From a bacterium (GTDB taxonomy: Bacteria > Cyanobacteriota > Vampirovibrionia > Gastranaerophilales > Gastranaerophilaceae), in the NCBI GenBank assembly GCA_017477685.1, contig JAFUUT010000385.1:1-5742 (forward strand): 5,742 nt of DNA, given 5' to 3'. Positions 1-4,760 of the stretch are shown piece by piece (the stretch's first letter is position 1; every line of letters begins with the position of its first letter). The notes under the pieces were generated by a model. The model was given only the letters and a program-made list of their open reading frames with translations. It did no database searches and was not told the DNA's origin. Position numbers and translations under genes: made by a program.

Positions 1-516
1 AATTTCTCCGAAAATAAATCGCCCGTCTAAAAATGAGGAAACGTCATCGAATTTTACTAATCTTTTTATATGTGCTATAGATATATCATTGGCTCCTGCA
101 AAGTAAAGACGATAATTTGAACCCAGAATTGATAATTGTTCATTTATTTCAATATCATTCCATAAGTATACAGATTTGTTGTATATGCGTATTTCTATAT
201 TATATAAATCGATTAACTTAATAACCTTCCATTTTTTATTAATTATGCCTTCAGTAATATATGCTATTAAACCTAGTGATTCTATTTTTTTGGAATCTTG
301 AGGATATAAAGAGTTACAAATATCTTTCAAAATATCGTATTCTATACTTTCTATGTTTTTGCCCCTTAATATTTCAAATGAAAAAAGGCCCAATGACAAC
401 AATTGAAATTGATTACTCAGAACTTTTTCTAGAATACTTCGTGCACTCATGATGTCGTTTTTATTCTTTTCCTGTATACAAATCATTTCATCGAACTTTC
501 TTGTTATTAGTTTCAT
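1..516 (-). CDS. Unrecognised protein, N-terminal 172 residues (gene continues past the left edge)
   Basis: This reading frame stays open for 172 codons from an ATG at 516-514 to base 1, so the C-terminus is missing. The start is well supported: an AAGGATG Shine-Dalgarno (530-524) lies inside the end of the upstream TPR gene, and the start overlaps that gene's stop as ATGA (516-513). This is a classic coupled arrangement. The visible protein begins MKLITRKFDEMI. Its first 85 or so residues look mostly helical. From about residue 95 it alternates short hydrophobic strands and charged turns (KKWKVIKLIDLYNIEIRIYN), suggesting a beta-rich region. I see no signal peptide, membrane segment or known catalytic motif, and I do not recognise the family. 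Because it is coupled to a TPR protein it probably works with it, perhaps as effector or partner. Base composition is very AT-rich, like its operon mate. Confidence 0.8.
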   Translation of the reverse strand, partial: MKLITRKFDEMICIQEKNKNDIMSARSILEKVLSNQFQLLSLGLFSFEILRGKNIESIEYDILKDICNSLYPQDSKKIESLGLIAYITEGIINKKWKVIKLIDLYNIEIRIYNKSVYLWNDIEINEQLSILGSNYRLYFAGANDISIAHIKRLVKFDDVSSFLDGRFIFGEI

Positions 517-1274
517 ATACACTCATCCTTTAGTATGTTTTGCAGTCTTATATTTTCTTTATTATTAATAATACTTTGATTTCTCATCATGCATAACAAA
601 TGATTTCTAAGGCTTATTTCTATACCTATATCATTGTTGATAATTTTTTTTGCATTAATTGATTTAACATAATAATATCCAGCTAATTCCGGTTTGTTAA
701 TTAATTGATATATATTGCCCAATTCATCATAAACCGTTCCTAAAATTCTCCACAAACGAAATCGCTGACAAGACACTTTTGTAATCTCCAATATTTTAAT
801 AGCGTTATCATAATCTCCAATTGTTTGATATAGTGTTCCTAATTGACAAAGCATCAACAAATATTTTTCTGACGATTCTAAAAAATAAGTCATAAAGCCT
901 GAATGCTTTTCAACGATTGAATACATGATACCTTCATTTACAGCTTTTTTACAATACTCAATAGAATCTATTAAATAATTGTTTTTTGCAGTAATTTCAT
1001 ATAATCGAAAATATGAAATTGATAATTCGTGAAGAGTATCTATTCTGCTTGATTCCAAGCAATTTTCTTCATGGATTCTTAAACATAATAAAAAACATTT
1101 AATTGCATTTTTATATTTTCCTTTTTCAAATTCACAAATTCCATACAGTTTATAATAGTCATACAATTCATTTGCAGTTGTTATTTTCTTTTTTATTGTT
1201 TTTAGTTGTTTTTCAGCTTTCAAATATTCTTTTTTTTCGCATAATTTTTCGATTTCTTTTAAATTATTTAACAT
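513..1274 (-). CDS. TPR-repeat helical protein (253 aa), first gene of a minus-strand operon
   Basis: The protein is almost wholly helical, with TPR-like helix pairs. The clearest are at residues 37-68 (YDYYKLYGICEFEKGKYKNA), 141-166 (LLMLCQLGTLYQTIGDYDNA) and 178-209 (LGTVYDELGNIYQL...AGYYYVKSI). A more degenerate pair lies at 80-112. The spacing of small and aromatic residues (G/A near position 8, Y near 11, G-Y/D-N/A at the turn) is what identifies TPRs. There is no HTH at the N-terminus, so it is not an obvious Rap/PlcR-type regulator. There is also no signal peptide, so it is probably a cytoplasmic scaffold or sensor. The start ATG (1274-1272) has GGAG at 1288-1285, 10 nt upstream. Its stop overlaps the start of the next gene by ATGA. 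It is transcribed divergently from the HD-ATPase gene beyond the inverted-repeat element. TPR family: fairly sure; function: unknown. Confidence 0.85.
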   Translation of the reverse strand: MLNNLKEIEKLCEKKEYLKAEKQLKTIKKKITTANELYDYYKLYGICEFEKGKYKNAIKCFLLCLRIHEENCLESSRIDTLHELSISYFRLYEITAKNNYLIDSIEYCKKAVNEGIMYSIVEKHSGFMTYFLESSEKYLLMLCQLGTLYQTIGDYDNAIKILEITKVSCQRFRLWRILGTVYDELGNIYQLINKPELAGYYYVKSINAKKIINNDIGIEISLRNHLLCMMRNQSIINNKENIRLQNILKDECI

Positions 1275-1355
1275 AGTATTATATCTCCATTATTAAAACA
1301 ATGACTTATTAAAAAATAATAATTAGTATAACTTTTAAAAATTGATTATAATTTA

Positions 1356-1384
1356 TATCTAGAGTAAAAATAAAAGAATTTCAA
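1356..1384 (-). promoter_or_regulatory. Putative sigma-A promoter of the TPR operon
   Basis: On the minus strand, TTGAAA (1384-1379) and TAGATA (1361-1356) are separated by 17 bp, about 80 bp upstream of the TPR start codon. The -35 box sits just outside the left inverted repeat, in the outer zone where the two ends still resemble each other. If the element was inserted here it may have supplied or replaced this -35. A second AT-rich TATAAT (1350-1345) has no well-spaced -35. The assignment rests on pattern only, in very AT-rich DNA. Confidence 0.4.
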
Positions 1385-1390
1385 GGCAAA

Positions 1391-1457
1391 ATGCAAAAAT
1401 GTACAAAAAAACGACAAAAAAAGACATAATCAATCAAAAATTAGGGGTTGACAAATG
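1391..1457 (+). repeat. Left copy of the 67-bp inverted repeat
   Basis: It matches the reverse complement of 4590-4656 at 65 of 67 positions. The outer 40 bases are identical, C/T differences follow at 1431 and 1435, and the inner 22 bases are identical. It contains four A-tracts (1395-1399, 1405-1411, 1416-1422, 1436-1440); the first three are 11 bp apart. The sub-motifs TGTACA, ACGACA and AGACA sit between or beside the tracts. Its inner edge carries AGGGG, TTGACA (1448-1453) and an ATG (1455-1457), all facing into the element. Confidence 0.9.
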
Positions 1458-1480
1458 AAAACTACTTGTTCCACGTATTT

Positions 1481-1500
1481 CTGTCTTGACCAGTAAGAAA
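1481..1500 (+). repeat. Direct repeat, copy 1
   Basis: The sequence is CTGTCTTGACCAGTAAGAAA. It matches 1581-1601 at 18 of 20 aligned positions with one extra base in the second copy. The copies begin exactly 100 bp apart. Each runs into a small hairpin around the CAGTAA core. It could be a protein-binding site pair or a fossil end repeat; I have no family for it. Confidence 0.5.
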
Positions 1501-1580
1501 TGCTTCTTAGTAAACAATCAAACTCAAAACAATGAAATGATATTCAAAATGCAATCTGATAGAACAATTTGTGTTTTTAT

Positions 1581-1601
1581 CTGTTCTTGAGCAGTAAAAA
1601 A
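1581..1601 (+). repeat. Direct repeat, copy 2
   Basis: This is the second copy (CTGTTCTTGAGCAGTAAAAAA) of the repeat at 1481-1500. CAGT (1592-1595) can pair with ACTG (1601-1604) across a five-base A loop. Confidence 0.5.
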
Positions 1602-1680
1602 CTGATAAAAAACGCCTTATAAATTATCAAGTGTTATTTTTTATGAAATTGCAATATGTGTTTGTAAAGACAATGAATAA

Positions 1681-1734
1681 CATCTCAAACGAGTCGATGG
1701 AGATGGTAACGCTAAGATCATATATACAGTATAA
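1681..1734 (+). pseudogene. Possible 3' tail of a lost gene
   Basis: One frame reads HLKRVDGDGNAKIIYTV and then TAA (1732-1734), with an in-frame stop just upstream. The peptide resembles a normal beta-strand protein C-terminus (acidic Gly turn, then a hydrophobic strand). Six bases after its stop begins a strong hairpin, the arrangement expected at the end of a transcription unit. The local base composition (GAGTCGATGGAGATGG) is also richer in G+C than the surroundings. I cannot name the family, and the piece is short enough to be chance. Confidence 0.25.
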
Positions 1735-1740
1735 AGAAGC

Positions 1741-1766
1741 AGCAGGGAGCGTAAATGCTCCCTGCT
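1741..1766 (+). terminator. Perfect 10-bp hairpin, probable old terminator upstream of the AraC operon
   Basis: AGCAGGGAGC (1741-1750) pairs perfectly with GCTCCCTGCT (1757-1766) around a GTAAAT loop. The stem is strong, but the following bases (AATCTGTTTG) form only a weak T-tract. It may therefore terminate poorly, or act as an insulating or processing hairpin. It sits 70 bp before the AraC promoter, so it would shield the operon from read-through entering from the left end of the element. Confidence 0.5.
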
Positions 1767-1835
1767 AATCTGTTTGTAAAGTATTTCATTATTTTTTGAT
1801 AATTATGTATTTCTTATATCAAGTTTTGCAAAAAG

Positions 1836-1869
1836 TTGAATTGCTGCATTAATAATATTATACTATAAT
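1836..1869 (+). promoter_or_regulatory. Promoter of the AraC-kinase-hydrolase operon
   Basis: Two overlapping sigma-A-like pairs fit. TTGAAT (1836-1841) is 17 bp from TATACT (1859-1864), and TTGCTG (1841-1846) is 17 bp from TATAAT (1864-1869). Transcription would start near 1871-1876, leaving a leader of about 45 nt before the GTG start. No clear AraC-type direct-repeat operator could be picked out by eye next to it. Confidence 0.55.
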
Positions 1870-1918
1870 CAGCGACTACTCTATTTAAACTTCGATGATT
1901 TAAAGATAAGGTGATAGT

Positions 1919-2629
1919 GTGAATATCGGTGAGTTAATTAGCATTAAAACCGTCAGCGATGATCTGCCGCAGACGAGGTATAATACGGAATTAAAAATAT
2001 TTACTTGCGTTCAGCTCGGTGATTTGGAACGGCTGATGGCTGAAATAGGAAAGGTTAACGCAACGATTGTTGCCGGCAACATATCCGACAATCCTGTTAC
2101 ACAATTCAGATATCTTGCTGTGAGCACCATTACGCTTGCAACAAGATATGCTATTCAGGGCGGACTAAACGAAAAAGTTGCCTACGATTTTTCGGATAAG
2201 TCTATCGCAAAAGTTTACCAAATGACTTGTTCAGATGATATTTTAAATTCTCTTGCTTATGATATTATTACGCTTACCAAAATGGTTAGCGAAAACAGAT
2301 TAAAATCCAAACGGTCACCGCATATTAAAAAGTGTATTTCATATATTAATGAACATATTGAAGATAAATTAACGGTGAAATCACTTGCCGAAATCTGCGG
2401 TATTTCACCCGATTACCTGTCGCAGATTTTTCGGCGTGAAATGGGTGATAATCTCAGTTCATATATTTTAACGAGAAAATTGGAGTATTCAAAAGAACTG
2501 ATTGCAAAGGGAATGTGCAATAAAGAAATATGCGAAACATTGAAGTTTTCATCTCCGTCATATTTCGTTACTGCATTTAAAAACAAGTACCGTATGACGC
2601 CGAGTGAATATAAATCCATGTTGAAATGA
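1919..2629 (+). CDS. AraC-family transcriptional regulator (236 aa)
   Basis: The C-terminal 100 residues form a standard AraC/XylS DNA-binding domain with two helix-turn-helix units. The first is at about 151-176 (LTVKSLAEICGISPDYLSQI...). The second is at about 201-232 (KEICETLKFSSPSYFVTAFK, then the family signature R-MTPSEYK). The N-terminal 125 residues are helical with a QFRYLAVSTITLATRYAI core. They do not look like a cupin sugar-binding domain, so the ligand is not readable. The start is GTG, chosen because AAGGTGAT (1908-1915) lies at the correct distance and no better ATG is near. It is the first gene of a three-gene operon; the kinase starts 6 bp after its stop, and the kinase's ribosome site overlaps that stop. 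By family habit it probably activates this operon in response to a small molecule. Family certain; ligand unknown. Confidence 0.93.
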   Translation: MNIGELISIKTVSDDLPQTRYNTELKIFTCVQLGDLERLMAEIGKVNATIVAGNISDNPVTQFRYLAVSTITLATRYAIQGGLNEKVAYDFSDKSIAKVYQMTCSDDILNSLAYDIITLTKMVSENRLKSKRSPHIKKCISYINEHIEDKLTVKSLAEICGISPDYLSQIFRREMGDNLSSYILTRKLEYSKELIAKGMCNKEICETLKFSSPSYFVTAFKNKYRMTPSEYKSMLK

Positions 2630-2635
2630 GGTTAT

Positions 2636-3595
2636 ATGATGAAGCAAAAAGAAATTCGCCCTGTCAGCAAAAAAAAGGCGCAGGAATATGCCGAAGCAGT
2701 ACTTGAAAATACATATAACGCAAAGGTTAACAGTATCAAATATGTTGGCGGCGGCTCATTCGGCTTTGTATATAGAGCCGCTATTGATAAGGAACCCTTT
2801 ACCGTTATTATGAAAGCGTGCAGGACTCAGGGCATCTGTGAGCGTGAAGCAAGTGAACTTACCCTGCTCGGAGCAGACAGCCTTATCAAAACACCAAAGG
2901 TGTATTTTACTTTTCTTGCAACTGATGAAATACCGATTGACTTCATCGGTATGGAGTTCGTTGAAGGCACAAACTGTTTTGCGGATTTTGCCAAACTGCT
3001 GAATTCCAAAAAGGCAAAAAAACAATTTGCTGATGAAATCACAACGATTATTCATTATTGGCACGAACAGACAAACGATAAATTCGGTTTAATCGGCAAT
3101 GCCCTTTATGATGAATGGCTTGATTATTATCAGCCGTTTGCTGCCGATATCCTTGATTGTGCAAAGGAGTTGACAAGTAGCGGTAAACTTGAAAAGAAAG
3201 TGCTTGATACAATGGAGCGTGCCTGGGATGCGTTTAATTATATTTTCAGCGATAAGGTGGAAACGGCAAGCCTGATTCACGGCGATATGAACGTAATGAA
3301 CATTATGAGCGATAAGCATCTGCACCAAACAGCTGTCATTGACCCGCTTGAAAGCAAATGGGCAGATAAAGAATATGAGCTGTTTCAACTTCGCAATTTA
3401 ACGGGCGATAAATTCGGCTTGTATGAAACCTATAAAAGAAAGTATCCTGTATCGGAAAAGTGCGATATTAAAACCGCTTTTTACGCCCTGTATCACGAGG
3501 TTTATGGCTATATCATTTCGGGAACAAAAGTAAACTTTATTCTTATGCCGCTTGTGAAACGAATGAATAAGGAACTTGATAAATGCAATCTTTAA
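2636..3595 (+). CDS. APH/fructosamine-kinase-like phosphotransferase (319 aa)
   Basis: The protein has a small-molecule kinase fold of the protein-kinase-like superfamily. Visible elements in order: a glycine-rich loop GGGSFGFVYRA at 38-48; the ATP-anchoring Lys at about 60 (VIMKA) with a Glu at about 71; a hinge GMEFVEGTN at 105-113; the catalytic loop HGDMNVMN at 215-222 (catalytic base D217, metal-binding N222); and the DFG-equivalent Asp in VIDP (D236). The segment KFGLIGNALYDEWLDYY (149-165) resembles the FG...W-x-x-Y/F stretch of fructosamine kinases (PF03881) more than classical aminoglycoside kinases, so an amine-sugar or other hydroxyl substrate is plausible. All key residues are intact. 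GAGG (2628-2631) is 7 nt from the second ATG (2639), which may be the true start. The gene overlaps the hydrolase by 13 bp. Kinase: sure; substrate, including any antibiotic: unknown. Confidence 0.88.
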   Translation: MMKQKEIRPVSKKKAQEYAEAVLENTYNAKVNSIKYVGGGSFGFVYRAAIDKEPFTVIMKACRTQGICEREASELTLLGADSLIKTPKVYFTFLATDEIPIDFIGMEFVEGTNCFADFAKLLNSKKAKKQFADEITTIIHYWHEQTNDKFGLIGNALYDEWLDYYQPFAADILDCAKELTSSGKLEKKVLDTMERAWDAFNYIFSDKVETASLIHGDMNVMNIMSDKHLHQTAVIDPLESKWADKEYELFQLRNLTGDKFGLYETYKRKYPVSEKCDIKTAFYALYHEVYGYIISGTKVNFILMPLVKRMNKELDKCNL

Positions 3596-4503
3596 GCGGG
3601 AAAATTGTCAGCGCTTTGCTATGCGCGGTCTTTCATTCGCCGCTCATCAATAATTCCGAAATTTCAAACAATGCAGGAAAGAAAACGAAGGAATATAAAT
3701 CCCGCTATAAGTCGTCAAAGGAATTTAACTATTCGGTACATAGTCTTAACGATGTGAATTACGAAATTCTTGAACCGAAGCAGAAAGGAAATAAAAAGGT
3801 TGTATTGTTGCTGCACGGCGGAAGCTACAAGGTACGGCTGATTGATATGTACCGCCGACTTGCGGAAAGGATCAGCCGAACGCTGAATTACTGTACGGTT
3901 TATAACCTTGATTACAGAACTCTCCCTGAATACAAATATCCCGCTCAAATTGAAGATACGGTTGCGATGTTTCAGGAAATGCAGCGGCAAGGTGTTGAAG
4001 CAAATAATATTGTATTTATCGGCGACAGTGCAGGTGCAAATCTTGCACTCACTTCAACACTTTATATGCGTGATAACGGAATGAACTTGCCGTCAACAAT
4101 TGTTTGTTTTTCACTATGGGGAGATATGACCAATTCCGGCAAGTCGGTGGTAGACAATTGTTACCGGGATCCCTTTGGCGGTGTTGCAAGACGAAAGAAG
4201 GTTGAAGATAATTGGGATTACCTACATCGCATTTCTGCTTTTGCAAAGGATCTTGACAGAAGCAGTCCGTATGTTTCGTCGAGCTTCGCTGACTTCACAG
4301 ATTTTCCGCCCGTCACGCTTATCTGCGGCGAAGCGGAGATGGACAGAAGCGCTAATGAGCTGGCTTTCGATAATATGAAAAACGCCGGTGTTGACGCCGA
4401 GCTTCATGTGTTTGATGGAATGTTCCACGATTTCCAGTTGTTTCCGTTCTTCCCCGAAACAAAAAGGGCGTTCGAAATAATGAAAAACAGAATAATTAAA
4501 TAG
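3583..4503 (+). CDS. HSL-type (alpha/beta hydrolase fold-3) esterase (306 aa)
   Basis: The protein shows the full catalytic layout of hormone-sensitive-lipase-type esterases: an oxyanion HGG at 78-80 (LLLHGGSYK), nucleophile elbow GDSAG with Ser149, acid Asp254 in LICGEAEMDRS, and His282 in GMFHDFQLF. DYRTLPEYKYPAQIED (110-125) is the conserved strand and helix between the HGG and GDSAG motifs. Length is normal for the family. Residues 7-18 are mildly hydrophobic (KIVSALLCAVFH) but too short for a confident signal peptide, so it is probably cytoplasmic. The start ATG lies inside the end of the kinase gene (13-bp overlap), with AAGGAA (3569-3574) 8 nt upstream, so translation is probably coupled. 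It likely removes an acyl or other ester group from the molecule the kinase acts on, or the reverse order. Substrate not determinable. Confidence 0.92.
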   Translation: MQSLSGKIVSALLCAVFHSPLINNSEISNNAGKKTKEYKSRYKSSKEFNYSVHSLNDVNYEILEPKQKGNKKVVLLLHGGSYKVRLIDMYRRLAERISRTLNYCTVYNLDYRTLPEYKYPAQIEDTVAMFQEMQRQGVEANNIVFIGDSAGANLALTSTLYMRDNGMNLPSTIVCFSLWGDMTNSGKSVVDNCYRDPFGGVARRKKVEDNWDYLHRISAFAKDLDRSSPYVSSSFADFTDFPPVTLICGEAEMDRSANELAFDNMKNAGVDAELHVFDGMFHDFQLFPFFPETKRAFEIMKNRIIK

Positions 4504-4518
4504 AAACAGTATGTTTAT

Positions 4519-4554
4519 AAACGACCTTTAGATTAATTGCTAAAGGTCGTTTTT
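4519..4554 (+). terminator. Intrinsic terminator of the AraC-kinase-hydrolase operon
   Basis: AAACGACCTTTAG (4519-4531) pairs with CTAAAGGTCGTTT (4540-4552) around an 8-base loop and is followed by a short T-run to 4554. It begins 15 bp after the hydrolase stop and lies inside the right inverted repeat. The operon is therefore closed within the element and does not read into the HD-ATPase gene. Confidence 0.88.
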
Positions 4555-4589
4555 ATGTTTAGCAAATTCTTTTGAGAACAACATATTTC

Positions 4590-4656
4590 CATTTGTCAAC
4601 CCCTAATTTTTAATTAATTATGTCTTTTTTTGTCGTTTTTTTGTACATTTTTGCAT
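4590..4656 (-). repeat. Right copy of the 67-bp inverted repeat
   Basis: This is the reverse complement of 1391-1457 with two differences. The same phased tracts appear here as T-runs following TGTC (4621), TGTC (4631) and TGTA (4642). Read inwards it also ends in TTAGGGGTTGACAAATG. Similarity fades but continues a little beyond both edges. Confidence 0.9.
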
Positions 4657-4680
4657 ATTGCTTGATTTTTTAGATCTATA

Positions 4681-4711
4681 TTGCCAAATTATTATTGGAG
4701 GAAGCTATAAT
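4681..4711 (+). promoter_or_regulatory. Possible promoter of the HD-ATPase gene
   Basis: TTGCCA (4681-4686) is followed after 19 bp by a perfect TATAAT (4706-4711). The start point would be near 4718, giving a leader of about 40 nt. The 19-bp spacer is long, and a strong GGAGGAAG lies inside it, so the assignment is tentative. It lies just outside the right inverted repeat, so the insertion would have removed any natural control sequences further upstream. Confidence 0.4.
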
Positions 4712-4760
4712 ACACCATCATATTATTAATAATTCTCTAGTATTATAGTTAATAAATAAT

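Larger units (their letters stand above)
1458..1835. other. Gene-poor stretch inside the element
   Basis: Between the left inverted repeat and the promoter of the AraC gene there is no convincing gene. It holds two 20-bp direct repeats 100 bp apart, a small hairpin (TAAGAA 1494-1499 pairing with TTCTTA 1504-1509), an 11-bp direct repeat TGTTTGTAAAG (1659-1669 and 1771-1781), and a strong 10-bp hairpin at 1741-1766. Short open frames exist but lack ribosome sites. It most resembles the decayed remains of an earlier gene or element end. Confidence 0.5.
1391..4656. mobile_element. Inverted-repeat-bounded 3.27-kb cargo element without a visible transposase
   Basis: The segment is bounded by a 67-bp inverted repeat at 65/67 identity. 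It contains an AraC regulator, a kinase and an alpha/beta hydrolase with their own promoter and terminator. Its genes are visibly richer in G+C than both flanks, which points to a separate origin. No transposase, integrase or relaxase reading frame is present inside, so if mobile it would need a protein supplied in trans, or it has lost its own. I could not find a convincing target-site duplication: the plus-strand bases outside the two ends (left ...aaaagaatttcaaggcaaa, right attgcttgatttttt...) do not form a direct repeat. An alternative is an invertible segment flipped by a site-specific recombinase encoded elsewhere. The exact outer limits are uncertain by about 10 bp, because weak similarity continues outwards to about 1381 and 4666. 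Confidence 0.6.

Noticed and set aside
261..452. 63-codon plus-strand frame
   Set aside because: It lies wholly antisense to the well-supported minus-strand gene at 1-516, has no ribosome site and shows no recognisable protein pattern.
1394..1405. Target-site duplication outside TGTACA ends (Tn7/Mu-like TGT...ACA reading)
   Set aside because: TGTACA is its own reverse complement, and the outside bases are AAAAA on the left and TTTTT on the right, which is inverted rather than direct. The repeat also continues past it, so it is unlikely to be the true terminus.
1448..1476. Outward-in promoter using the TTGACA in the left repeat
   Set aside because: The -35 is perfect, but at 16-18 bp the -10 position reads CCACGT-like sequence. 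The nearest AT-rich hexamer is too far away.
1643..1768. 41-residue frame MKLQYVFVKTMNNIS... ending in the hairpin
   Set aside because: There is no Shine-Dalgarno before the ATG (only T-rich sequence), and its stop falls inside the hairpin stem. It competes with the alternative gene-tail frame, so it is not called as a gene.
2756..3388. Minus-strand frames of 70-100 codons opposite the kinase gene
   Set aside because: They are shadows of a gene whose own frame has intact kinase motifs; they lack start signals and family features.
4049..4428. Frames on both strands overlapping the hydrolase gene
   Set aside because: The hydrolase frame contains the full catalytic triad in order; the others are Cys/Arg-rich noise without ribosome sites.
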